Program-made: the position numbers and the translations under genes
NCBI GenBank assembly: GCA_030747485.1
Contig: JASLKP010000006.1
Span: 1-64,000, forward strand
Origin: Candidatus Thalassarchaeaceae archaeon
GTDB lineage: Archaea; Thermoplasmatota; Poseidoniia; Poseidoniales; Thalassarchaeaceae
Length of the DNA: 64,000 nucleotides
Reading direction: 5' to 3'
In this document: positions 30,660 through 39,945 of the stretch, piece by piece
Layout: each line of letters begins with the position of its first letter
How positions within the stretch are numbered: the first letter of the stretch is position 1
Notes under the pieces: model-generated
Told to the model about the DNA's origin: nothing
The model's input: only the letters and a program-made list of their open reading frames with translations
Database searches by the model: none

Positions 30660-33600
30660 TTACTCTTCTTCTCGATATGCATCAATTTGTTCCTGAGACC
30701 AACCAGCCTCAATCAATTGTTCATCGGTCCAATCTGTAATTTCAGTCATTTCAGACAATGATGTAGGCGATAACCCCGCCATTTCCAACAAAATCTCATC
30801 ACTTTCCTCTCCTGCTGTTTTGGACCATGCATCATCTGGTAGAACTTCTTCTTCAATTGGAAGGTCATCAGAGCGGTTGGAGACGAATATACCAGAGATA
30901 AGCAAGAGTAGAAGCAAGAAAAGTCCAACCACTCCAATCACAATTCCAGTCAGTGCAGAAGGAGGACCCTTTGAGGTCTCATCTGTGGTTTCATTTACTG
31001 TAGCGGACTGGTTTGCCTCGCGCGCGCGTAGGAGAATCTCACGATTGACAGACAATCCACTCTCATCTAAACAAGCGATTTGGAAGGTGTAATTGGTCTC
31101 TGAATCACCAGTAGGGGTCCATGCATGAATCCAATCTCCACCAGCATCAGGATGGAATAATTCAGAGATTACAGTGATTCCATTGGGTTCAGTCATTAGA
31201 ATTGAGCACTCAGTGCCATCATTACCATCTGCATCAATAATATTGAACTTCAGAGTAGATTCTTTTCCTGAAGTTAAATCAGTCGGCATCTCTGAGAAAT
31301 CCAATTGTGGTGTTGCACCTCGGAAATCAACCATCAATGGATTTGAAAATCCGTTCAAACCATCAATATCTCGTAGGTATACAATCATCTCAATGGAACC
31401 AAGAGGAAATGAATTCAGATACGAATCTAAGACCAGAATTCGGTAATATCGATTCTCTTCTCCTGTCCCTGGTGTACATGCCGCAGGTGGGACCATCTCA
31501 ATCATGGTCTCGATTGGAGCATTCATTTCGTGGCCGGGTTCTGCTGAGAATTGGATTCCACCTAATTCAATTGGTCTTCCTTCAGGTATTCCAATCCAAA
31601 CGTATACTCCAGTGACACCACGCGTCAAATAATCAACAGAAACACTGCCCTCACAGATGATTGGAGCCGATAATATGGGAGGCGTCAAGAAAACAGGGCG
31701 TGTCCATTCCCATGAAAGATTCGTCCAAGTCCCGTTGGTAATTGTAGCAGTGATAATGCCCTCACCTTGTTCAAGACCTGCAGGGGCTGTGACCGTCGGT
31801 GATGTTACGAGTTGAGAGCCAGAACCTGGCCACTCGATTTCGATTGAGAGTTCAAATTCAACAAACGGGTCATCCTCATCTGTAATTTGAAGATCAATTA
31901 CATCGGACGCACCACTGAGATAATTCACGTTAAGGAGTTCTGCTGTTGGTGCGAGGTCAATTGGAATCAACGTACGATTTGCCCATTCAACCCCCTCGGC
32001 ATAGAGACTCATTTGGATGGGCTCTAGGGACCCACCTGCAGGTGGTTGCCAATTGATTTGGTAACATGTCTGACTACCGGAAGTACTGGAAATTTGAAGT
32101 TGTGGTAAATCGATTCCATCAATTTGAATTCTTGGTGAATCAGGATGATATTGATGATCCAAATCGATGACACACGCGGTGATAATATGCTGCTGGCCTC
32201 GAATCCAACCTGAGGCATTTGGAGATAATGTGTCTGCTCCAGTCCATGGTGAAGCATCAACACCTTCGACGTGTGGACCATACCAAGTAGATGGGGCATC
32301 GACAATGGTGAAGGCATCATCCCATTGCATGCTATCTGAGAGATTTGATGCGTCGACAACAAACCAATGTAAATCAACTGAGGTCAGAGGTATATCGGCT
32401 GGTAATGTGATACTAGCAACCCACCGAGATGGTGAGGATATACTACCTGCGCTGATGTTAGCCCACGAACCATTCCACCAATCCAAACGCCATGAAAGGG
32501 TAGCAGCGACCACACCAAAATCGTCGTCAACTTGAACTTCACAAGTTACAATTCCTCCACGAGCAGCTTCAGTGGTAGAACAAATTGAACCCGTGATTTC
32601 AGGACCTTCGTTAATCTGAGTATTCAGTGTTGCTAGATTGTTATCGATGACTCGCTCTGGGTGTGAATTCGCAGGAATCCATCGAACAATGAACTCGATG
32701 TATCCAGTTCTAACCGGTGTTATATTCACAGGTAAGATTAGGCGACTTCCCTGATCATTGCCACCTGGAATTGTCATTGAAATATTGGCCAATAATATAC
32801 TACCTTGACGATCTCGAACCTCAAGGTAACCTACGGCTTCAGCAGGTGCAAGATTTTCCATGAGTACCTCCAAGGTACCATTCACATCCTTGCTCAACAT
32901 GACGGGGGTGCGTACATCGGAGATATTCACATCATGTAATCGATTAGAATAGGCTGCCATCTTCGGGTCACCAACCACAACACCCATCCATGATAGGAGA
33001 ACGTTGGAAGCCGCATAGCATTCCGCAAGGGTGAAACCTTGAGCATAACATTCGAAGAGTTGTTCTGGATTGGAAATTGCTGATAGATAAGGTTCGTAGA
33101 CATAGCCTTTGACGCCTGAAACGCCATCCTCTAGTAAATCTGCTACGAGGCTTTGTCCATAATCTGTACCTAGAGTGAATGTACGCCCCCCCGTACTCAC
33201 CGCAGTTTCCGCAATGCTTCCATCAAGCCAAGTAAAATGAGGGCGTATTGGATACAACTTGAGAGTATCAAAGAAAATAGATCCATTGTATGTTCCAGAA
33301 TCAAATTCAGCGACCTGGCGAATAGCAATGCTGGTCGCATTAATGTGAGGGCGGAAGCGTAGAACTCGAGATTGCCAATCATCGGAGAATGCTCGACTGT
33401 CTGACTGATTCGTGGAGAGTGATGTCCCGTTGGAATCTAAGGATTCGACCTCTAACCACCAATCGCCTTCGACCCATCCCTCTCTCATTGAATAACCATC
33501 GAGAACCCAAGCATGTTCTTGCAAATCTGATTCGATTGACCAAACCTGTTCTACAAATGCGGTTGAATTTGATGTTGTATTGAATGATGGGCAAATCCAT

Positions 33601-35804
33601 ACAATTTCATCGTGAACGTCTGCAACCTCCTCTTCACTCAATGCAGTTTCCCAAATTTGCACCTCGTCAATGACACCAGTAAAATGAGTGCTACCTGCTC
33701 GATTCACCCCAAATTTGTATAGTTCAATGCTATTGATTGTACCATTGGGAACACTTTGATTGAGAACCTCAACACCATCGATGTAGAGTGTGACATTGTC
33801 GTTTTCAAATGTCGCAACTAGGTGTTGCCATACAGTTGGATCTACGGTTCCAAAACTGTATGAATTATTGTGATATAATTCCCAATTTCCAGGATTTCCA
33901 CCACTGGCCATAATCTGAAATGACTCGTCATCCCCTGCAACATCATTGACCGCAATTGCCGAAGAGTATCGGGGCTGACCAGAATGATTGGCCTGTACCC
34001 AAAGACTGACGGTGAAATCAGTAACCATATCGTCAACATCGACGCGAGCTTCATCGTCAACACCATCAAAGAAAGCACAGTTGCCCAAAACACAAGTTCG
34101 CCATTGGCTACCATTTGTTCCTGTGAAATTGAGGTGGGCTGAGCCAACAGAGTCGTTGGCAACATCGCCGCTGTTCTCATCAAATTCCCAATGATGGATG
34201 AGTTCCGATTCGCGAACGGGATGACTGCTACCACGTGTAAGAACATTTGTTGGAACGGTTTGCTTAGAGATTCCGGGGCCTTCCCATTTGAGTTCTAACC
34301 CTGCATAACCACCATGCTCAAAGAACTCTGTTCGCAACTCGTGCTCACCAGTTTCAAGCCATACTATTCCTGACTGCTCCTGCATGGAGTGGTGTCCTTG
34401 ATTATCTACAATTTCAACATCATCAATCCAAAGTTTGGACCCATCATCACTGCGCAAATAGAATGTCCAATTCCCAGTTGTTGGAATATGAATTACGCCC
34501 GTATGCCTAGCGCTCCAATATTCAAGGAAGCGACTGTCTAATCCAGTCCAAGCATGCTGTGTTGATGGCCAGTCGATGTTTGGTTCATGTCGAACGAAAT
34601 CCGGTGTTCGTCCTGATAAGTTAACCATGGTACTAACATTGTATGTCACACCATTGTTATCGAAGTATTCAGCCAACAATCCATTGGTAGTGGATGCATC
34701 GTTAGCACCACATGGGGCATCCTCAAGTCGGCCCTCCATAGCAGCATTCCCATTTCTCTTGGTCTCTGTCTGCCGGGCCCACCACCATTGTTCACCTGGA
34801 GACAGTGAAGGACCTACGCCGTCCCAATATCTTGAGCCAGTTGACCATGAACCATCCGATGTATCATATCCTGAATTTGACAATTCATTGTTCGCCCAAA
34901 CCCCATCGTTACTACCCCAAGAGGTGTACATCGAGACATTCTCCATGTCGGTGACGAATGTATTGTTTTGATTGAAATGTATAGGGAAGCCCATGCTTGA
35001 AATGGTCGCATCAGTCGTGTAGAGGAGATCATTCCACCACTTGTAACCTGAACCATTTCGATTTGTTGCCAAATCCAACACGGTTAGTCCATGTTGTCCA
35101 AAACTATTGTTGGTCTTTTCAATGAGATTTAGTGCGGTATCCAAATCATAACCAGTCAATCGAGTGACAAGATAGTAGCCTTGTTCTAATCGGTTAAATT
35201 CACTCATCTCATTTCCAGCGGCTAAACCATAGTTTGAGGTTGCATACCAATCTGCATGAATGCTACTGGCAAATGGACCACCTATCAATGCAATTTCAGA
35301 ATCAAAAGAGGCCCGAGAGTTGGTCCCACCATTCACTCGGAGAGGTACGCCTTTCGTCGTCACCAGAACATTGAGTTCAGTGAGATTTCGATTCTGAATC
35401 ATTTCTTGAATTGGTGTAACGAAGAATGTGTCGAATTGATCATTGTTGATTGTCTCCCCCGTAGGAGTGCTCTCATTGGTCAATAAGAAGATCCGTTCAG
35501 AAGGGATGCCTCTAGCATCTGCAAATGCATATCCAATGACTCTGCTGACTTCACTTTCGTTATTGATAATAATCGCGACATCACTGTAATCTGCCATCGA
35601 CATATGATTGAATGGAGTCGAAACTGCAACGTCTCTAAACGGTGTTTCATTCCAAGAATCAACATGCACCCCTCCTTCGGAGGGAAGGTTCTCAATCGCT
35701 TGAATCGGAGTGAAAGATGCCCAAGATTGCAGCAAAATTAGCAAGACCAGAGCATAGGCCTGACGGGAACGCACGGCTTCGCACGCCCTACATCGACATT
35801 TCAC
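30660..35804 (-). CDS. Giant surface protein, 1714 aa: TIGR03790-like N-terminus, PA14-like and LamG-like domains, C-terminal TM and acidic cytoplasmic tail
   Basis: SDVAIIINNESEVSRVIGYAFADARGIPSERIFLL; GNWTFYLRSDDGSKLWIDDVEIVDNQGHH (PA14); HWEFDENSGDVANDSVGSAHLNFTGTNGSQW (LamG). Confidence 0.85.
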   Translation of the reverse strand: MKCRCRACEAVRSRQAYALVLLILLQSWASFTPIQAIENLPSEGGVHVDSWNETPFRDVAVSTPFNHMSMADYSDVAIIINNESEVSRVIGYAFADARGIPSERIFLLTNESTPTGETINNDQFDTFFVTPIQEMIQNRNLTELNVLVTTKGVPLRVNGGTNSRASFDSEIALIGGPFASSIHADWYATSNYGLAAGNEMSEFNRLEQGYYLVTRLTGYDLDTALNLIEKTNNSFGQHGLTVLDLATNRNGSGYKWWNDLLYTTDATISSMGFPIHFNQNNTFVTDMENVSMYTSWGSNDGVWANNELSNSGYDTSDGSWSTGSRYWDGVGPSLSPGEQWWWARQTETKRNGNAAMEGRLEDAPCGANDASTTNGLLAEYFDNNGVTYNVSTMVNLSGRTPDFVRHEPNIDWPSTQHAWTGLDSRFLEYWSARHTGVIHIPTTGNWTFYLRSDDGSKLWIDDVEIVDNQGHHSMQEQSGIVWLETGEHELRTEFFEHGGYAGLELKWEGPGISKQTVPTNVLTRGSSHPVRESELIHHWEFDENSGDVANDSVGSAHLNFTGTNGSQWRTCVLGNCAFFDGVDDEARVDVDDMVTDFTVSLWVQANHSGQPRYSSAIAVNDVAGDDESFQIMASGGNPGNWELYHNNSYSFGTVDPTVWQHLVATFENDNVTLYIDGVEVLNQSVPNGTINSIELYKFGVNRAGSTHFTGVIDEVQIWETALSEEEVADVHDEIVWICPSFNTTSNSTAFVEQVWSIESDLQEHAWVLDGYSMREGWVEGDWWLEVESLDSNGTSLSTNQSDSRAFSDDWQSRVLRFRPHINATSIAIRQVAEFDSGTYNGSIFFDTLKLYPIRPHFTWLDGSIAETAVSTGGRTFTLGTDYGQSLVADLLEDGVSGVKGYVYEPYLSAISNPEQLFECYAQGFTLAECYAASNVLLSWMGVVVGDPKMAAYSNRLHDVNISDVRTPVMLSKDVNGTLEVLMENLAPAEAVGYLEVRDRQGSILLANISMTIPGGNDQGSRLILPVNITPVRTGYIEFIVRWIPANSHPERVIDNNLATLNTQINEGPEITGSICSTTEAARGGIVTCEVQVDDDFGVVAATLSWRLDWWNGSWANISAGSISSPSRWVASITLPADIPLTSVDLHWFVVDASNLSDSMQWDDAFTIVDAPSTWYGPHVEGVDASPWTGADTLSPNASGWIRGQQHIITACVIDLDHQYHPDSPRIQIDGIDLPQLQISSTSGSQTCYQINWQPPAGGSLEPIQMSLYAEGVEWANRTLIPIDLAPTAELLNVNYLSGASDVIDLQITDEDDPFVEFELSIEIEWPGSGSQLVTSPTVTAPAGLEQGEGIITATITNGTWTNLSWEWTRPVFLTPPILSAPIICEGSVSVDYLTRGVTGVYVWIGIPEGRPIELGGIQFSAEPGHEMNAPIETMIEMVPPAACTPGTGEENRYYRILVLDSYLNSFPLGSIEMIVYLRDIDGLNGFSNPLMVDFRGATPQLDFSEMPTDLTSGKESTLKFNIIDADGNDGTECSILMTEPNGITVISELFHPDAGGDWIHAWTPTGDSETNYTFQIACLDESGLSVNREILLRAREANQSATVNETTDETSKGPPSALTGIVIGVVGLFLLLLLLISGIFVSNRSDDLPIEEEVLPDDAWSKTAGEESDEILLEMAGLSPTSLSEMTEITDWTDEQLIEAGWSQEQIDAYREEE

Positions 35805-35823
35805 GGTGTCGGGCAGATGTCAA

Positions 35824-35840
35824 CGGCACCTATGGTGCCG
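35824..35840 (-). repeat. Hairpin CGGCACC-ATA-GGTGCCG (minus strand), 19 nt upstream of the 1714-aa gene
   Basis: Perfect 7-bp stem. Confidence 0.9.
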
Positions 35841-35903
35841 AGTCAAACAATCCGGACCTCTTCGACGATTGACATAAAGCCCACCGGCCCCTCTCGCGAA
35901 AAT

Positions 35904-36542
35904 ATGGCCGACGTTATCATTGCACGAGAATGCCGCCATTCTCGATTGCGAGTCATTGCTGGTGACTTGACAAAATATGAAGCCGATATCAGTGTGACAA
36001 CGGCCAATAATCGCCTTGCTGGCCGAGAAGGTCTGGACGCAAAGATGCATGCGGCTGCAGGAGAAGAACTTCGAGAAGCTTGCATGGAGATTGCAAAGGA
36101 ACAGCGAGCACAGAATTTGCAACCATGTCCTGTTGGAAATGCAGTGACTACCCCTGGATTCAATTTACCATGTAAACACTTGATTCATGTTGTTGGACCT
36201 GATTGCCGTAGACCCAGTCAAGATGAAGGCCGTCGAGAGATGATTGCCGATGCTTATGCCGCTCTGTTTGAACAGGTCAAGGCCATCGGAGGTGCAGAAA
36301 CAATGGTCTGCCCACCCATTTCAATGGGCATTTTTGCATATCCTAATCGCGAAGGTGCTCGTATGACAATGGAAATAGTTCTCGGATGGTTGGATGGTGA
36401 AGAAGAACCTGGAATTCAGGACTTTGTTCTACTCGTCAACGATGAAAACTTCGTGAAGAATCTCAAGACCGTTTACCGTGAATCAGAAGACCAATTTCCA
36501 GGTACTGATTGTACGCGAGAATATCGCAAGCGTCGGTTCTGA
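35904..36542 (+). CDS. Macro domain (ADP-ribose-binding) protein
   Basis: LRVIAGDLTKYEADISVTTANNRLAGREGLDAKMHAAAGEELREAC...PCPVGNAVTTPGFNLPCKHLIHVVGPD...PPISMGIFAYP. Confidence 0.85.
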   Translation: MADVIIARECRHSRLRVIAGDLTKYEADISVTTANNRLAGREGLDAKMHAAAGEELREACMEIAKEQRAQNLQPCPVGNAVTTPGFNLPCKHLIHVVGPDCRRPSQDEGRREMIADAYAALFEQVKAIGGAETMVCPPISMGIFAYPNREGARMTMEIVLGWLDGEEEPGIQDFVLLVNDENFVKNLKTVYRESEDQFPGTDCTREYRKRRF

Positions 36543-36546
36543 ACAA

Positions 36547-36618
36547 GCGCACGTGATCTAGCGGTTATGATGTATGGTTCCCAACCATGCCACCCGAGTT
36601 CAAATCTCGGCGTGCGCA
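36547..36618 (+). tRNA. tRNA-Gly (CCC anticodon), no encoded CCA
   Basis: GCGCACG acceptor pairs with CGTGCGC, TATGG-TTCCCAA-CCATG anticodon arm, CCGAG-TTCAAAT-CTCGG T-arm, discriminator A. Confidence 0.93.
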
Positions 36619-36663
36619 CCTGTGCATTCACCACAATCAGTCATCATCAATTGAACAATTCGG

Positions 36664-37419
36664 TCAATACGTCGGACGATTGAGTTGACGTTGTATGGCC
36701 TCTTCCATTGATAGCCGACCTACCGCAACAGCCTGTGCAAGTCTTTGCGAAATGGTGACGCGCCCACCAGAATAGCGACGGCTAAGTCGTTGTATTTCTT
36801 TGATTTCACCAGGGGTCGGATTCACAGGTAGTTTACCATGAATGGGGTGGCCCTCTAACTGTGCAATTCTTGCTGCTGAAGCATGATGTTGATGTCTAGG
36901 CAGCCCAGCAGACGTTCTTCTTTCATCAACCCGTTCAACTGTCAAGCCACGTACCAAACAAATATTGGCTAATCGATTTGAAATGGTTCGAGAACCATCA
37001 CCAATTCGAACAGTCATGTCAACGTGTTCGATTTCTGCGGTTAACGAACAAATGTAATCTACAGTCATGTCAACTGATTCGACTTGAGTCGTGCCCAGAA
37101 CACGGCCATCGCCGACCCATGCTAGGCCAGGTCGTGGACCGGGATCGACGCCGAAGGTAAGGTTTCGAACTGCTCCGATTTTTGCGACCGCACGCAAGGC
37201 CCGATCAACAGAGGATTCAATCGACTCAAGAGTGGCACCAATGCCCAACGGGTCCGCTGCTGCTGCGACTTCTTCATGAGTGGCCAACCATACGCGAGTA
37301 GACGGTGGGAGATCTGCGTTCTGATTCAGATGCGTACAACGTACATTTCGCTGCTTCAAGCAAGCCAACAAGCGATATGCCAGACGGAAATCTCCTGTTC
37401 GAACAACTACCTTACCCAC
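36664..37419 (-). CDS. Putative RNase H-fold (RuvC/YqgF-like) protein
   Basis: FGVDPGPRPGLAWVGDGRVLGTTQVE resembles RuvC-fold strand 1; later VERVDERRTS and HHASAARIA. Confidence 0.5.
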   Translation of the reverse strand: MGKVVVRTGDFRLAYRLLACLKQRNVRCTHLNQNADLPPSTRVWLATHEEVAAAADPLGIGATLESIESSVDRALRAVAKIGAVRNLTFGVDPGPRPGLAWVGDGRVLGTTQVESVDMTVDYICSLTAEIEHVDMTVRIGDGSRTISNRLANICLVRGLTVERVDERRTSAGLPRHQHHASAARIAQLEGHPIHGKLPVNPTPGEIKEIQRLSRRYSGGRVTISQRLAQAVAVGRLSMEEAIQRQLNRPTY

Positions 37420-37491
37420 GTTACTCGGTAACCATGAGGATAGTCAAACCTTCGCCTTTCATGGGTTGGAACATCTCAATTCACTAGATGA

Positions 37492-38193
37492 ATGGGTATC
37501 ACTATTGGACTTCCAACCGCGACAGTCTTAGCGAAAGGGATGCGCGCATCTTGCGTGGCCTCATCATACGAGAGAGAATTGCGGGCGGTTCTCGCAGGTT
37601 CTCCACGTGGAGTTCGTGCTGTCACGCGCTCTTGCACTGAATTGCAACGCGCGCGTGCAATGCAAGTTGTTGAACGCCCATTTTTGGTCGTGCGCGCAGC
37701 AGGTAGTGGAATGGATGGAAGTGGTGATCTTCTGGCATTGCGTGGAGACATTTGCTTCCCAATCGAAGTCAAAACAAGAGCCGATCGGAAAGTCTACCTT
37801 TCAGGTCAGATGCTTGAACAATATGAGGCGATGAAAGATATTGGCGAAAAGTGTGGGCTGATGCCCTTGTATGCACATCGTTTGAAAGGAGTGAGAGGAG
37901 ATTCATGGAGAATCTTTAGAATCGAAACGACCACACTTACTGGACCACTAGCTGCACTTGCAAGAAGAATACCTGCATTGCCACTTACCAGAACTGGGAA
38001 ACCACATTTGGATTGGGATCAGGGACTTCCATTACACCAATTCCTAGGAGTCGTTTGTAGGAAATCTGAGGATAGTGGACTTTCACGTTTGGTGCAAGAC
38101 GCATTGTCTACGCCGATTCCTGAAACTGAAAGGAAATCGGTTGTTGTCCAGCACGAACCATTGCCTGCATGGATGGATCGATTCAAAGTCTGA
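37492..38193 (+). CDS. Holliday junction resolvase Hjc-like protein
   Basis: SYERELRAVL...FLVVRAAGSGMDGSGDLLALRGDICFPIEVKTRADRKVYLS matches the Hjc nuclease core; start may be 37540. Confidence 0.85.
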   Translation: MGITIGLPTATVLAKGMRASCVASSYERELRAVLAGSPRGVRAVTRSCTELQRARAMQVVERPFLVVRAAGSGMDGSGDLLALRGDICFPIEVKTRADRKVYLSGQMLEQYEAMKDIGEKCGLMPLYAHRLKGVRGDSWRIFRIETTTLTGPLAALARRIPALPLTRTGKPHLDWDQGLPLHQFLGVVCRKSEDSGLSRLVQDALSTPIPETERKSVVVQHEPLPAWMDRFKV

Positions 38194-38373
38194 TTAGACA
38201 TCTTCGCCTGATAGGTTGGTTTCGATTCGCTCAATGGCAACGGCCTGACGTCCAATATCACGAGCAACTCGCTTGAAATCGGCTTGCTCAAGCATCCTAC
38301 GAATTGCGTCTCGATCCCGTAGTAATGTGTTGACTCGCCGTTGCGTTCGACGGGTCTCCTCGGAATCGGCCAT
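38194..38373 (-). CDS. Small protein, 59 aa: MADSEETRRTQRRVNTLLRDRDAIRRMLEQADFKRVARDIGRQAVAIERIETNLSGEDV
   Basis: Manual translation; one residue below the apparent 60-aa cutoff; stop abuts the hjc-like stop. Confidence 0.6.
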   Translation of the reverse strand: MADSEETRRTQRRVNTLLRDRDAIRRMLEQADFKRVARDIGRQAVAIERIETNLSGEDV

Positions 38374-38446
38374 GACCGTCGCAGAGGGTCGTCTGACTTC
38401 AGCACTCCCCCCTATCCTTCAAGAGGAACCGCCTTGAGGGGAGGGG

Positions 38447-39943
38447 GTGAGCGATGCACGACGAGCCCGTGATCGGAGAGGATTCATCCTACTGTTCATC
38501 AGTGGATTCCTAGCCATTCAATTCCATTGGGGCTTCGCAATTCTGGGAATTTGGATCATCATATTGAGACAACTTGAGGAAAGGGGCGTATTGGATCGAT
38601 GGGATGCGACGAGGGTACTCGGTGGAATCCTAATGATTCGAACAAAACGCGGGCAGGTTGCATTGGAAAAATTAGCCAAACCTAGGAAATTTTGGAGATA
38701 TTTTGGTGAACTATCTCTGTGGACGTGTTATCTCTCGATGTTTCTCATTACTGCCATGATGATTCTCATCATTGTTTCAGCAATCATCAATGGTGTTCCA
38801 AATAGTGACACACCTCCAAGTCAAATGGTTTTGATTCCTGGCGTGAATCCAATCATTCCATTTTGGTGGCCTGCTCTTGCGATTATTGGCGCTCTTGTAA
38901 TACATGAATACGGACATGCCCTACAGGCAAGAGCACATGGAATGAGAGTGCGTTCCTTTGGTCTCTTACTACTCGGCCCATTGCCATTGGGGGCTTTTGC
39001 AGAACCTGAGGCTGAGGAACTGTTCAAAGCACCACGTCGAGAAAGAGTACGAATGTTTGCTGCTGGCCCATCAGTGAACCTGTACACAGCGTTGTTGACT
39101 TGGTTAATCATTGGAGCACTAGCGACTCAATTCGCAGCCATTGATTCTGGCGTTCATGCATCGGGAATTGTTGAAGGCGCACCAGCAGATGAAGCCGGAT
39201 TGGAACCATGGGAAATCATCACCCATTTCAATGGGGTTGAAATCGAAACAGCAACAGATCTCAGAGACGAAATTGAACAATATGATGCTGGAGATGATGT
39301 AGAATTAACCGTTCTTGGGGCAATCGAAGATGACGGGACAAGAACGCAACGAGAATTCAACATTACACTCGCTGATCGATACCAGTATTACCTCGATGAA
39401 AATCTAAGCGCTGCAGAAATCGAATCCTATGGAATTGAACCAGGTGATGCATTCCTAGGCGTTTCAGGAATGTCAGGAGGGACGGTTGGAATCGACCGAA
39501 TTGCTGGTCCATTGTCGATTCATTACGATCAACCATGGTATATCGATGGAATTGCAATTGCTGTACATCCACTGACATTAATCGGAATCCCAATACAATT
39601 TGATGGTCAAATTATGGGATCCCAAGAAATGGAATATCTAGAAGCTGATGGCATGATTGGAGAGTTACTTGGAAAGAAAATTATCCTCGCTTTGATGACT
39701 GGATTATTTTGGTTTGTTTGGATGAACATTGCATTAGGTTTTGCAAACCTGATTCCAATCATTCCATTCGATGGCGGTCATCTGATGAAAGACCTGATAC
39801 ATTCGATTGCTGAGAAACTCAATCGATTGACAAAAAATCCACACCCATTGAAGGTAGACCCCATTGTGAGAAGGATTTCATCAGTGACCAGTATGTTCCT
39901 ATTCATCGCCTTGGCGATGATTATTTTTGGACAGTACGTCTAG
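38447..39943 (+). CDS. Site-2 protease (M50) with PDZ domain, GTG start
   Basis: LVIHEYGHALQARAHGM, PDZ-like ASGIVEGAPADEAGLEPWEIITHFNGVEIETATDLRDEI, NLIPIIPFDGGHLMKD. Confidence 0.92.
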   Translation: MSDARRARDRRGFILLFISGFLAIQFHWGFAILGIWIIILRQLEERGVLDRWDATRVLGGILMIRTKRGQVALEKLAKPRKFWRYFGELSLWTCYLSMFLITAMMILIIVSAIINGVPNSDTPPSQMVLIPGVNPIIPFWWPALAIIGALVIHEYGHALQARAHGMRVRSFGLLLLGPLPLGAFAEPEAEELFKAPRRERVRMFAAGPSVNLYTALLTWLIIGALATQFAAIDSGVHASGIVEGAPADEAGLEPWEIITHFNGVEIETATDLRDEIEQYDAGDDVELTVLGAIEDDGTRTQREFNITLADRYQYYLDENLSAAEIESYGIEPGDAFLGVSGMSGGTVGIDRIAGPLSIHYDQPWYIDGIAIAVHPLTLIGIPIQFDGQIMGSQEMEYLEADGMIGELLGKKIILALMTGLFWFVWMNIALGFANLIPIIPFDGGHLMKDLIHSIAEKLNRLTKNPHPLKVDPIVRRISSVTSMFLFIALAMIIFGQYV

Positions 39944-39945
39944 AT

